A stretch of 52,513 nucleotides of DNA from IMG/VR virus record IMGVR_UViG_3300025345_000016, positions 1-52,513 of that record; one strand, written 5' to 3'. The notes under the pieces are model-generated. The model was given only the letters and a program-made list of their open reading frames with translations. It was not told where the DNA came from and ran no database searches. The translations under genes and the position numbers were made by a program. Numbering within the stretch: position 1 is the stretch's first letter; each line of letters begins with the position of its first letter. Shown one piece after another: positions 25,665 through 34,838 of the stretch. The stretch comes from a virus.

Positions 25665-25823
25665 TTATTTAATGGGAGGGATTGTAATTGCAGTGTTATA
25701 ACCTCCACCTCTTCTTCTGGATCCAATCGGTATTTGTATTCCCAAAATAAATGATAGTATTCCTTTTATTTTATTACTATAACCAAAAATATAATAAATT
25801 CTTGATTTATATGTTCTTTGCAT
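25665..25823 (-). CDS. tiny hypothetical protein (52 aa)
   Basis: ATG at 25823 is preceded by a perfect ACATT box with 10-nt spacing, identical for 19 nt to the region in front of the gene at 42618. The product is basic in two parts (MQRTYKSRIYYIFGYSNK, then SRRRGGGYNTAITIPPIK) around a short hydrophobic stretch (GILSFILGIQIPIG). No family known. Ends 56 bp before the 40-aa gene. Confidence 0.6.
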   Translation of the reverse strand: MQRTYKSRIYYIFGYSNKIKGILSFILGIQIPIGSRRRGGGYNTAITIPPIK

Positions 25824-25833
25824 ATCATTTTAA

Positions 25834-25839
25834 AATGTC
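25834..25839 (-). promoter_or_regulatory. ACATT promoter box of the 52-aa gene
   Basis: GACATT on the minus strand, 10 nt before ATG at 25823, one base beyond the stop of the 245-aa gene. Confidence 0.58.
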
Positions 25840-25840
25840 A

Positions 25841-26578
25841 TTATTGTGCGTATTTTTGATATAAATATCTGTCGTCAAATTCGGGATAATCGGGATTAGG
25901 TATGGTTCTGACGAATCCTACAATACATTGAACTTGTGCTTGAACGGTTGCGGCCTCGGCCGTCAATTGTATATGTGGAGACCAAGTCATAGGATAACAT
26001 CTTTCAAGATAAAATTGTGCAATAGTCATACCGGCACCGCCAGGTATAACAAGTGAATTTCCAGGAGTATCTACAATATTTTGATATGCGATATATAAAC
26101 CAAATGGATGATAAAATAATGTAGAATACGGATTAAAAAATATTCCGGCAGAATTTGGAGATAAAACGGTGGTATCAGGCATATAATTAGGTGGAAATGC
26201 ATTGGGATCCAATTCATTTGTTAAACGATTATTATCTTGGTCATAAATTAAATAATATGAATAAAGTGATTTCAAGAGGGAACCTCTTACGGTAAATGTT
26301 CCCGAAAGAACACCTATCATTAAAGGCATTTGTGCAGGAAGAACATGAACCCATAAAGAACCTATTTCTCTAAATGGCATAACACGATTGGTTTGATTCA
26401 TGACTTGAACAAACGATAATAATCCTATTGGAATAATATCAACTTTTGTTGCATTAGGAGGAATAATCGCGGGACCACTTCCTACAAATGAAGAAGTTCC
26501 ATATACATATTCTATTGGTAAAGGCGATGATTGAACCGGTGATTGTCTCCAATCGTATGGATTTAATATATTAAACAT
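25841..26578 (-). CDS. virion structural protein, possibly tail tube (245 aa)
   Basis: Less charged and richer in Pro, Gly, Ala and Tyr than most neighbours, as for abundant structural proteins. The C-terminal FYLERCYPMTWSPHIQLTAE followed by AATVQAQVQCIVGFVR has the alternating pattern seen at the end of tail-tube proteins, which suggests but does not prove that role. It lies just after the lysozyme protein gene and a 45-codon gene. Its promoter box has a longer spacing (15 nt). Confidence 0.5.
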   Translation of the reverse strand: MFNILNPYDWRQSPVQSSPLPIEYVYGTSSFVGSGPAIIPPNATKVDIIPIGLLSFVQVMNQTNRVMPFREIGSLWVHVLPAQMPLMIGVLSGTFTVRGSLLKSLYSYYLIYDQDNNRLTNELDPNAFPPNYMPDTTVLSPNSAGIFFNPYSTLFYHPFGLYIAYQNIVDTPGNSLVIPGGAGMTIAQFYLERCYPMTWSPHIQLTAEAATVQAQVQCIVGFVRTIPNPDYPEFDDRYLYQKYAQ

Positions 26579-26593
26579 ATCTTTCTTTCATTT

Positions 26594-26599
26594 AATGTC
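26594..26599 (-). promoter_or_regulatory. ACATT promoter box of the 245-aa gene
   Basis: GACATT on the minus strand, 15 nt before ATG at 26578, overlapping the stop codon of the 45-aa gene. Confidence 0.45.
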
Positions 26600-26735
26600 A
26601 TTTTTTCTTTAAAGATTTTATTTCATCTATTATCTTTTTAAGTTCATTAAGATAACGAATTAATTCTTGTCTGGTTTGTTCATTTTTAATGGAAAATACA
26701 ATAAATTTTTTACGGTCTTCTCCTTTGGACATCAT
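26598..26735 (-). CDS. small helical charged protein (45 aa)
   Basis: Two in-frame ATG codons (26735, 26732) overlap the end of the 1150-aa gene by 26 bp. The product (MMSKGEDRKKFIVFSIKNEQ, then a charged helix ending IKSLKKK) is helical and basic. An AAAGGAG sequence lies within the first codons, not upstream. Dense packing, absence of other genes in the 130-bp gap and an uninterrupted frame support it. Function unknown. Confidence 0.55.
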   Translation of the reverse strand: MMSKGEDRKKFIVFSIKNEQTRQELIRYLNELKKIIDEIKSLKKK

Positions 26736-29700
26736 CAATGGTGAAAACATCATTCCTAAATGTGATATTTTTAAGTATTATACTTTTTTCTGATTGAGAA
26801 TTAAAATATGCGATTTCCAAATCATTAGAATTTTTCTGTAATGTTTTTATAAATCTTTCATCAACTTTAATAAAAGTATTTTCTGTAAAATGCGTTATTC
26901 CTATTTCAATACTTGGTGCATATATTTCTATCATTTTATCATAAAATAGTTTTCTTATTCCTATGTGGTTTTCGTATTTAATTCTTTCTTTCCAATCATC
27001 AATTGTTAAATCATTTGATTGTTCTATAATCTTTTTAATTGAATATAAATTACTTAAATCTATTTTCTTTAATTTCCAATCAAAGAAATATACATCTTTA
27101 TTGTCTGTTTTAATAATATCGGAAAATAATGGTTCAACAAATGGTATAATGGTTTTAAACGATTCTAATTGATAAGTATTTAAGAGATTATATGAATAAT
27201 ACATACTATTTATGGTATATTGCAAAGAAATTGATTTTAATATTCCGCCATATATTCCAAATCCAGGAATATTAAAATATAACGGAAATGATATATATGG
27301 TTGTTCTCTTAATGGAGTGGTAATAAATCCGATATCGGAATATGCAAAAGATCTCCAAAAATCATATAAATATTGTGAATAAACATATAACATTAATCCA
27401 TATAATCCTCTATCTTTAATGATTTCATTATTGGATGTCCAACCGGAAGATATACTTAATGTTATTAAATCTTCGGTTGCAGTAAAATTAATATATGGAA
27501 GACGATAATATTCTATTGCGGAAAATTTGGTTACAAAATCGGTTGGCAATGTTGTTATATTTTCTAATTCATCAAATGTTTTGACAACTTTAGATAATGG
27601 AAGAATAATAAATAATGGAGTTGACATGATATTTAAGAGAATGGCGGTTGTTGTCGGAACACTGGAAATATAATTGAAATTAACGGAAGATTGTGCAATA
27701 TCAACATTTAATAAGTTATTTTTTACGGGAAATAATTGTGGAATATAATTATTTACATTTAATGGAACAAGGGGGTAATCAAGAGACGGAATAATAGAAT
27801 ACATTATAATACGATTTTTATATACTTTGGGAGGAAAAACGGTTATACGATAATTAAGTAGTTGTAATAGATTGGAAACAAGTGTTCCAATACTGTATAT
27901 ATTTTCCTTAATATCAAAAATGGATAAATTACTTATAATACTTTTTGATAAAATATTATACATTGAAACTTTTTTAGGAAATAATATGGATTTTAATACG
28001 AAATTTCTTAATTTTGTGAAATAAACAAATGGAAATTCAACTAATTTAGTGTTTTCATTTATTTGCGATAATTGTGATATTTCCGAATCACTTACGAAAT
28101 ATGAAATTATACTTTCATATATTTCAAAACTTTGATAATTTAAATTACTTAAAAATATGTCTAATTTTTGTTTCAATTTATCTTTTAATTTTTGTAATTG
28201 TTGGTTATTATTTAAAACTTCATTTAATAGTGATTCTTGATCTTTACTGAGATAAACAACTCCAAAATTAGATTTTAAATCTAAACCCAATTCTTTAGAT
28301 ACATATAAAACTCTAGATAAATATCCTCTTAATTCGTTCTTTTCAAGTAAAATATTTTTATTTGTAAAACCGATATAAGACGCAATCGTTTTTAATAAAT
28401 CATTGTTATTACTTTTCATTTTTTCTTGGAATATTTCATTTCCTATTAATAAATCAAGGGCATATAATTCTTGTTTATCCATTGATTCTAGTCTATTAAT
28501 AAAATCTTGTTCCAAAAGTATATAATTTCTTATTTTTTGTTCTAAATCGGAATCAGTTTTAATATTCTTATTTTTTATGTTATTTTTCATGCACTCAATT
28601 CTATTTTCGAGATTACTTTCCTTAAAGGCGATTTTACCATTTTTATCCTGATAACATCCTATAATATCAAAATTATATTTTTTTAATTTATCTCGTTCTT
28701 GTTTTAGATTATTATACGACTCTTCCAAATCTAAATCGGGATATCTAATAGAAAGATTTTTTATATATTTCCCAATTTTATCAATATTTTGAAATATGAT
28801 AAATTGTGAAAATCCATATGCACCAGAATTATTTAATTTTCTTTGATTTAATCTAAGAGAAGTTTCTCCCGCCCAAATACCTAAAATAATTTTCGCATTA
28901 TCAGTTAATTGATTTTCATTATCTAATAATCCTGCATTTATTAAATCTTTATTTAAAAAGGAATTTCTATCTTGGATATAAGGAAGAATACCATACAATC
29001 TATTTACAAGTATTTTCTTTTCATAATCTTTTATTTCATTACTTAAATCCGTTTCGGTTATAAAAAGATTTCGCACAAAATTTTTAAATTTCACATCATC
29101 ATTAATGATACTTTTTATTTCACTAACAAAACTTTCAAATTCTTTATTATTGTTGTATAAATATTGTATTCCACTTTTGTTAATAACATAATATAAAGTA
29201 TTTTCAATATCTCCTCCGTAAATCGGTTTGAATAAAAGAGAATTTATTATATCATCGATAACGGTATCAATTTTTTCTATAATAACTTCTTTTTCTTTTG
29301 ATTTGTTTATAACATTATAATAATTAAAAAATTCTGAAATGTTTAATTTTTTGTTTATAAAAAATCTTGATGTTTTATCTCCGGTTTCAATAATTCTTAA
29401 ATTTGAAAGTGATATATAAAAAGTGTTTTCATCTATTTCTTCTGTTGTTAAAAAATCATCAATAGAAAATTGAGGACAAATATCTTTTAAAGTTAAATTT
29501 TTCCTTTCTTCTGTTTTTAAAATACTTGTATCAAAATTTTCATTATGTTGTAATTGTGAATCCCTTTTGATGTCAATAGTGTATGCACCTATATGAACTA
29601 ATAATTTTTTGAATACTTGTGATATATCTTTCGTATCTAAAGACTCTAAAAATATTTCTTGAATTACTTGTGCAAGATTTTTTTGAAATGTTGTTGTATA

Positions 29701-30162
29701 TAATCCTAAATTTAAATTTTTGTATAAATATGTTGTTGTTTGCATTAGTAAATAATTTAATATATCGACGGCCATTAATGTTATATTACTTGAACCGGGT
29801 TGATGTAATCCTATTTGAACATTAGAAACAACACCAATAAATTTTATAACTTCTTTATTATCTAATGGATGAACATTCTCTGAAATCATTTTTTCCGTCG
29901 CAATGACAATAGGCGAAAAGTAAAGTATTGACATGAATTCCGATAATTTTAAAGTTTCATCGGGCGATTTAAATAATGGTGGTTGTATTTGTGCAACCAA
30001 TTGAACACCATCAATATTTTTAAACATCATATCTCTAGTATAAGTAATAGTGAAATTGGCCGGAACAAATACATTTTCAATATAAAGATAACCATTTATA
30101 AATTGAAGTTTGGGAGGAGAATTATATTGACTTGGATCGGAAATTTGAATATATTCCATCAT
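26710..30162 (-). CDS. tail protein with lytic transglycosylase-like domain (1150 aa)
   Basis: Around residues 425-455 there is GIWAGETSLRLNQRKL followed by NNSGAYGFSQF, which matches the soluble lytic transglycosylase pattern of a catalytic Glu in E-(S/T) and the S-x-GA-x-G-x-x-Q loop. This domain would cut peptidoglycan during genome entry. The N-terminal part (1-250) is beta-rich and the C-terminal third contains beta-rich segments (YIPQLFPVKNNLLNVDIAQS, SLSISSGW), so it may be a hub or spike with an internal lysozyme, like T4 gp5. Coupled by ATGA to the 360-aa gene upstream. The assignment of catalytic function is motif-based. Confidence 0.68.
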   Translation of the reverse strand: MMEYIQISDPSQYNSPPKLQFINGYLYIENVFVPANFTITYTRDMMFKNIDGVQLVAQIQPPLFKSPDETLKLSEFMSILYFSPIVIATEKMISENVHPLDNKEVIKFIGVVSNVQIGLHQPGSSNITLMAVDILNYLLMQTTTYLYKNLNLGLYTTTFQKNLAQVIQEIFLESLDTKDISQVFKKLLVHIGAYTIDIKRDSQLQHNENFDTSILKTEERKNLTLKDICPQFSIDDFLTTEEIDENTFYISLSNLRIIETGDKTSRFFINKKLNISEFFNYYNVINKSKEKEVIIEKIDTVIDDIINSLLFKPIYGGDIENTLYYVINKSGIQYLYNNNKEFESFVSEIKSIINDDVKFKNFVRNLFITETDLSNEIKDYEKKILVNRLYGILPYIQDRNSFLNKDLINAGLLDNENQLTDNAKIILGIWAGETSLRLNQRKLNNSGAYGFSQFIIFQNIDKIGKYIKNLSIRYPDLDLEESYNNLKQERDKLKKYNFDIIGCYQDKNGKIAFKESNLENRIECMKNNIKNKNIKTDSDLEQKIRNYILLEQDFINRLESMDKQELYALDLLIGNEIFQEKMKSNNNDLLKTIASYIGFTNKNILLEKNELRGYLSRVLYVSKELGLDLKSNFGVVYLSKDQESLLNEVLNNNQQLQKLKDKLKQKLDIFLSNLNYQSFEIYESIISYFVSDSEISQLSQINENTKLVEFPFVYFTKLRNFVLKSILFPKKVSMYNILSKSIISNLSIFDIKENIYSIGTLVSNLLQLLNYRITVFPPKVYKNRIIMYSIIPSLDYPLVPLNVNNYIPQLFPVKNNLLNVDIAQSSVNFNYISSVPTTTAILLNIMSTPLFIILPLSKVVKTFDELENITTLPTDFVTKFSAIEYYRLPYINFTATEDLITLSISSGWTSNNEIIKDRGLYGLMLYVYSQYLYDFWRSFAYSDIGFITTPLREQPYISFPLYFNIPGFGIYGGILKSISLQYTINSMYYSYNLLNTYQLESFKTIIPFVEPLFSDIIKTDNKDVYFFDWKLKKIDLSNLYSIKKIIEQSNDLTIDDWKERIKYENHIGIRKLFYDKMIEIYAPSIEIGITHFTENTFIKVDERFIKTLQKNSNDLEIAYFNSQSEKSIILKNITFRNDVFTIDDVQRRRP

Positions 30163-31241
30163 GCGAATTTACTTTTGTTTTCTAATTCAAGGGGAGGTTC
30201 TAATCTTTTCTTTTCTTCTTCGGTTAACATATGAATATCAAATCCTTCGGAAACAATTTCTATAAATTTTTTCTTATTTACAATATTTTCATATAAATCT
30301 CTTTGAGAGTTTCTTGATATATATCTTATGGGATCATCAACGGGAATGATATTATTAATTTTAGATGGATCGAAAGGAGAATAAAGTATTCTTGTTAAAA
30401 ATCCGTCCATTCTGGCAATTAAACCGGAAGATTCTGCCTCATCTCCCGTTGCAAATGAAATAGGATAAATCGTTAAAATTAAATCTTCATATTCAAGAAA
30501 TAATGCACTATATTTTTGTATTAATTTTGTGCCTCTAAGACGATTGAAATATTGATATATCATCATTATTTTTCCGTTAACATTAATGGTATTTGGTAAC
30601 ATCATGGTAATAGATACTTGATATAAATTACTGCCCCAAAATTCAATATATGGTATGGTTGAGTTGGCAGAAATAAATACGCCAAATCTTTCTGGAAAAC
30701 CGTAAGATATACTCCTTATAAAAACTTTATCAATAGGACCAAAAATATAATTTTCTTTTAATTCAAGTAAATATTCTTTTAATTTATTAATATTTTTATC
30801 GTTTTTGTTTTTAATACTTTCAATTAATTTAGAAATTATTTCGGGAATTAATAAAGTATCAATAAGTTGTAAATTTTGATTTTTAGTATATGTTTGAATA
30901 ATATTATTAAAAGTTTGTTCTAGACCGGTTTGATTAACTAAATTCTTAACTTGATTAATAATATATGCAACTCTGGCAGGGAATAATGAAGTCCACATTC
31001 TACAATAACGATTGGCATAATGTTTTGGTATCATTACAAGTAAATCATAAGGATATTCTTGATATAAAGAAGAAGAATCGGGAAAAAATCTATTTAATTT
31101 TTGAACATTTTCACCAAAATTTATAATCAAATTGGCAAGTGAACGCCTCGATACCCTCTTATTAATTTCTTCTAAAAAATCATTAAAATTATTTACAAAA
31201 TTCCTTGTATTAGTATCTTCTTGGAAATCAAAATCGATCAT
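30159..31241 (-). CDS. hypothetical tail/baseplate protein (360 aa)
   Basis: Starts 3 bp after the 121-aa gene's stop and overlaps the lysozyme protein gene by 4 bp, so the three are probably one unit from the box at 31617. N-terminal 120 residues are helical (LEEINKRVSRRSLANLI, ARVAYIINQVKNLV); the middle is beta-rich (ISANSTIPYIEFWGSNLYQV). An ESSGLIARMDGFLTRILYSP segment lies near residue 275. No family recognised. Position suggests baseplate or hub-associated protein. Confidence 0.68.
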   Translation of the reverse strand: MIDFDFQEDTNTRNFVNNFNDFLEEINKRVSRRSLANLIINFGENVQKLNRFFPDSSSLYQEYPYDLLVMIPKHYANRYCRMWTSLFPARVAYIINQVKNLVNQTGLEQTFNNIIQTYTKNQNLQLIDTLLIPEIISKLIESIKNKNDKNINKLKEYLLELKENYIFGPIDKVFIRSISYGFPERFGVFISANSTIPYIEFWGSNLYQVSITMMLPNTINVNGKIMMIYQYFNRLRGTKLIQKYSALFLEYEDLILTIYPISFATGDEAESSGLIARMDGFLTRILYSPFDPSKINNIIPVDDPIRYISRNSQRDLYENIVNKKKFIEIVSEGFDIHMLTEEEKKRLEPPLELENKSKFA

Positions 31242-31243
31242 AT

Positions 31244-31609
31244 TTACAAGTAATTATATAAATCAACAAGTGTTTCTAATATATCTATAATATCAGATTC
31301 AGTAAATTCGGAAAGAGAAAGAAAATTTTTTATATCTTCTTTAATCCAATTAGGTATTCTATCTTCCGGAATTTCCTTTATCTTATTAAAAAAATCTTCA
31401 TTAATTCCATTTTCTTTCATAAATGTTATTAATTCTAAATAAAATGCAATTCCCCCAATTTTATTCATCATATAATCATGATATTGAAATATTTCCGGTT
31501 GTAAAAACTCAATTTTATCGGAAGTATATTCTTCTAAAACATTACCTGATACAAATTGTATAAAGTAATATAAACGGTTTCTTAATTGTTCAATTAAGTT
31601 TTTCCACAC
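31244..31609 (-). CDS. hypothetical protein (121 aa), GTG start
   Basis: Starts at GTG 31609, 7 nt after the ACATT box; no closer ATG exists upstream. Helical acidic protein (ITFMKENGINEDFFNKIKEI; TESDIIDILETLVDLYNYL at the C-terminus) with an aromatic N-terminus (WKNLIEQLRNRLYYFIQFV). Function unknown; first gene of the unit containing the 360-aa and lysozyme genes. Confidence 0.7.
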   Translation of the reverse strand: MWKNLIEQLRNRLYYFIQFVSGNVLEEYTSDKIEFLQPEIFQYHDYMMNKIGGIAFYLELITFMKENGINEDFFNKIKEIPEDRIPNWIKEDIKNFLSLSEFTESDIIDILETLVDLYNYL

Positions 31610-31616
31610 TTATGTT

Positions 31617-31622
31617 AATGTG
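31617..31622 (-). promoter_or_regulatory. ACATT promoter box of the lysozyme-containing unit
   Basis: CACATT on the minus strand, 7 nt before GTG at 31609. It lies back to back with the plus-strand box at 31627-31632. Confidence 0.58.
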
Positions 31623-31626
31623 ATAT

Positions 31627-31632
31627 GACATT
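31627..31632 (+). promoter_or_regulatory. ACATT promoter box of the 176/178-aa unit
   Basis: GACATT, 11 nt before ATG at 31644, divergent to the box at 31617-31622. Confidence 0.58.
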
Positions 31633-31643
31633 TGTAAAAGAGT

Positions 31644-32174
31644 ATGGTTGATATTGACTTACTTTTTGAACACAGAAATATACAAGATATGAAAGATATC
31701 TGTTCGGATTGTAAATTATCCGATATAATTGCATTTTTTATAGAAAATTACGAAGACCAATTGCACATGAAATATTTTTATTTTACTGAAAGATTTATAT
31801 ACGAGTTATTTGCGATTATTTTAATTATTATGTCTTATTTCGATCTAAATTTAGATTGGAGAGAGGATTTGGATAAAAACGAAAAAGAAAAAATAAGATT
31901 ATTAATAGAGGGTATAATTCATAAGTTAAATATTTTATTATCCGCAAGTGTTAATAAAACACTTAATGAAGACAATGCATTTAATATTATTATGAATTTG
32001 ATTTATGATTTAAGATTATTATCTAGTTATTTTGAATCTTTAAATCTTGAAAACGAAAAAATTGATGATTTTATATTGGAGGGGATATCTTCGTTTCCTT
32101 ATTTAGATTTGTGGGGAAAGAAAGAGGCGGAAAAATATATTAAACTTTTAAATATTGCATTAGAAAATAAATAG
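31644..32174 (+). CDS. hypothetical protein (176 aa)
   Basis: First of two plus-strand genes in an otherwise minus-strand area. Mostly helical and acidic, with Leu/Ile-rich segments (LFAIILIIMSYFDLNLDWRE, GIIHKLNILLSASVNKTLN) and a Cys pair (MKDICSDCKLS). No membrane protein signature strong enough to call. Ends TAG, directly followed by the ATG of the next gene. Function unknown. Confidence 0.72.
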   Translation: MVDIDLLFEHRNIQDMKDICSDCKLSDIIAFFIENYEDQLHMKYFYFTERFIYELFAIILIIMSYFDLNLDWREDLDKNEKEKIRLLIEGIIHKLNILLSASVNKTLNEDNAFNIIMNLIYDLRLLSSYFESLNLENEKIDDFILEGISSFPYLDLWGKKEAEKYIKLLNIALENK

Positions 32175-32711
32175 ATGAAATTTGTTCAAACAGGATATTT
32201 ATACCATAAAAATCGTAATATAGGATATTCCGGATATAATATATTTACGGAAATATTTATTCCCGAACAAGTTGGTTTAAAAATACCTATATATGCCGGA
32301 AGATTTTTTATTATTAATCCTTTTAGAGGAATGATAAATAATAAATTTTTCGGTTCAATGATAACGGTTAATGGTGATAAATTTAGTATAATGTTAGATG
32401 AATCGTATTTGTTAAATTGGAATGATATTAAACATTTGTGTTTATTATGTGTTGAAGGAATGGATTATAAGTATTTTTTAAGACCGGAAGATAGGAATTT
32501 TAATATTAAAGTTATGTTTTTGGAACCGGAAGAAATCTTTCTTGTCCCCAAACATGAAGAATATTTTTATGATTATCCTCAAAATTTATATGATAAAATA
32601 ACCATAAGAGACGGATATTATTCTTTGGCGAAAGAAAATGAAGAATATATTGGATATTATGTTGGTTATTCGGAAAATTATGATTGCATTGCAATCAAAT
32701 TAAGATCCTAA
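32175..32711 (+). CDS. hypothetical protein (178 aa)
   Basis: Starts right after the TAG of the preceding gene and overlaps the convergent 481-aa gene by 12 bp. Beta-rich, aromatic sequence with many Tyr (YLYHKNRNIGYSGYNIF, YYVGYSENYDCI). Resembles small virion proteins in composition only. Function unknown. Confidence 0.7.
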   Translation: MKFVQTGYLYHKNRNIGYSGYNIFTEIFIPEQVGLKIPIYAGRFFIINPFRGMINNKFFGSMITVNGDKFSIMLDESYLLNWNDIKHLCLLCVEGMDYKYFLRPEDRNFNIKVMFLEPEEIFLVPKHEEYFYDYPQNLYDKITIRDGYYSLAKENEEYIGYYVGYSENYDCIAIKLRS

Positions 32712-34145
32712 ACAATTTTGTTTTAATAAATCAATTTTTCTACTCTCACTTTTAATGTTATTTATTTTCTTTATAATGTTTAAAACAGAATCGATGTTAA
32801 TATTTAATTTAAATTTGAGAAATTGAAATAATTTATCTTGCATTTTTAAATATTTAATAAATGCATCGTTTATAATATCATCGCCCTTATTTATTATATC
32901 AAGATAGTATTTAGAAATCGGAATTAATTTTTCATCTAATGGTATTTGATAACATTTCAATATTTTATCTAAATTTAAAAATGAAACTAATGGATTTTCT
33001 TGTTGAAATATTTTTTGAATTTCACCGTTAATAATATTATTTACGATATTAAAATCCGATATGGATTTTATTAAATTGTCATAAAAATTAACATAATCTT
33101 TGATAAATGGAATATTGTTTAATATGAAAAATTCTGATAACATTGTGGTAATATAAGAACGAATAATTTTTAATGAATTGATTTCTTGTTGTATGGTATT
33201 ACATTTTAAAGATTTAATATTATTTTGCATATTACCAATATTCCATTTATAAAAATCTTCTTGTTTTTTGAATTCTTTGATTAATCTTGATAGTTTAGAG
33301 AAATTCGGTACTTTAAATAATTCTTTTGATTTTTTATTAAATTTTAAGTTTTTTAACAAGTTTTTTAATATTTCCAATTTTGAACACATAATGAAGATAT
33401 TATCATTCCATTCTAATAATGAGTTAATTAAATTGATTATAGTATTACTTACAATGTTATTAATTTTCATTTCTTTAACATTAAAATTTAAATTGATATT
33501 TCTTATGTTATTAATAAGTGTTACGATTTTTGAATATAAAATGGTTAATTTTGCCAAAATTTCTCCCAGTTGTAATAATAAAATTAAATTTGGTAAATCT
33601 TCTCCTTTAACCGATAAACACAAATCTTTATAAACATTTTCAATAGTATTTGATATCTGATTGATATAGGAAAGATTTTTGTTTAATACTAAACCATTTT
33701 GAATGCGATTTAAAATTTGTTTATTTTTTATTATTTTTGAATAATATTTGTCTATTTTCCCTTTTTTGGAAAGTTCTTTTTTTAAATTAATGCATAAATT
33801 GTATGTTTGTAAAAGTAATTGAATATATTCATCAATTAACTGATCTAACAAAATTAGATTAAAATAAATGGAAATAAGTTCATAAAGTAGTGGTTCTTTA
33901 GTTAATGTTTGTAAATAAGATAAAATTATATTTCCGTTATATTTTAAGATACTATCAAGAAGATAAATATTTTGCGAAATATAATTTATGATATTATTAT
34001 CAATTTCGTTTTCTAAAAATATATTTGAAAATATATCACTTACAAGATATTTTACAACATTATATATTTGTTGTTCGGAAAGATTTTTTACACTTTCGGT
34101 AAATTCTTTTATGGTTTCTATACATGAACAAGAATTAAAATTCAT
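32700..34145 (-). CDS. hypothetical helical protein (481 aa)
   Basis: Very rich in Ile, Leu, Asn and Lys, with long amphipathic helices throughout (YLQTLTKEPLLYELISIYF, LLNLILLDQ-like segments, LIKEFKKQEDFYKWNIGN). No membrane segment, no enzyme motif. N-terminal SCSCIETI has two Cys. Starts 8 bp after the 190-aa gene. It could be an internal tail or tape-measure-like component, but size and position give no firm support. Function unknown. Confidence 0.68.
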   Translation of the reverse strand: MNFNSCSCIETIKEFTESVKNLSEQQIYNVVKYLVSDIFSNIFLENEIDNNIINYISQNIYLLDSILKYNGNIILSYLQTLTKEPLLYELISIYFNLILLDQLIDEYIQLLLQTYNLCINLKKELSKKGKIDKYYSKIIKNKQILNRIQNGLVLNKNLSYINQISNTIENVYKDLCLSVKGEDLPNLILLLQLGEILAKLTILYSKIVTLINNIRNINLNFNVKEMKINNIVSNTIINLINSLLEWNDNIFIMCSKLEILKNLLKNLKFNKKSKELFKVPNFSKLSRLIKEFKKQEDFYKWNIGNMQNNIKSLKCNTIQQEINSLKIIRSYITTMLSEFFILNNIPFIKDYVNFYDNLIKSISDFNIVNNIINGEIQKIFQQENPLVSFLNLDKILKCYQIPLDEKLIPISKYYLDIINKGDDIINDAFIKYLKMQDKLFQFLKFKLNINIDSVLNIIKKINNIKSESRKIDLLKQNCLGS

Positions 34146-34153
34146 AAATTAAA

Positions 34154-34726
34154 TTATTCTAGAGGAGGACCACTATTATCAACTGTTGCAAGTATTAAAC
34201 CATATTTTTTGCCACCTATAACATAAAATAATGCATTTTTATATGTCATCATACTTAAAACATTAAACGGTTTAATTTCGATCTTTCCTTTTAACTCATA
34301 AATCATATTTCCTATTTCGGGAGGATTAGAATATGTTTTTTCATATTTTACTTCATCAAAATATTGTCTATTAACGGTTAAAACAACAAAATAATTATCA
34401 TTTCCAATGGTAAAAGTTATATCATTATCCAAAGATACTTGAACTAATACTTCCCTATTTACATCTTGTGGTAAGTCAATAAAAAATGATGGATGTATGG
34501 GGAATATTGCACTTCCTCTATAAACTTTTATTGTATTACTATTTATTTGTTCTACTTTTAATTCGTTTTCTAAAAAACAAGAACCGGTAGATGATATAAC
34601 TCCATAATTTTTTACAAGATTATCCCATATTTTTAATGCATGGTTTCCATAATTGATTGAAAATGATTGAAAAAGTTTCAAGAGGTTAATTTTAATTTTA
34701 TCATCGTCCGATTTATAAAAGAACAT
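34154..34726 (-). CDS. hypothetical virion or baseplate protein (190 aa)
   Basis: Good ribosome site AAGGAG 11 nt before ATG 34726, which lies within the end of the upstream 35-aa gene. Beta-rich (VEQINSNTIKVYRGSAIFP, VLVQVSLDNDITFTIGNDN), with the alternation seen in baseplate or fibre-adaptor proteins. No family recognised. Confidence 0.68.
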   Translation of the reverse strand: MFFYKSDDDKIKINLLKLFQSFSINYGNHALKIWDNLVKNYGVISSTGSCFLENELKVEQINSNTIKVYRGSAIFPIHPSFFIDLPQDVNREVLVQVSLDNDITFTIGNDNYFVVLTVNRQYFDEVKYEKTYSNPPEIGNMIYELKGKIEIKPFNVLSMMTYKNALFYVIGGKKYGLILATVDNSGPPLE

Positions 34727-34729
34727 ATT

Positions 34730-34837
34730 CTACCACTCCTTTTTATTAAAAAATTTATATTGTATGTAATAAAACATGAATAATATTAAGAGTGTAAAAA
34801 TGGAAATAATATCAATTATAAAGGGTTTTCTTATCAT
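34730..34837 (-). CDS. tiny membrane protein (35 aa)
   Basis: ATG at 34837 lies just inside the end of the 164-aa gene (stop TAG 34839), and the gene ends TAG at 34730, 3 bp before the next start. The product (MIRKPFIIDIISIFTLLILF, then MFYYIQYKFFNKKEW) has one strong membrane segment with a basic C-terminus. With the membrane-anchored 164-aa protein it could form a lysis pair (holin/spanin-like), which is speculative. Confidence 0.6.
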   Translation of the reverse strand: MIRKPFIIDIISIFTLLILFMFYYIQYKFFNKKEW

Positions 34838-34838
34838 A

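Noticed and set aside
31644-32174. Stop-codon reassignment (TAG read as an amino acid, as in some megaphages)
   Set aside because: TAG ends this gene exactly at the start of the next, and TAG also ends the 35-aa gene and others at sensible places.
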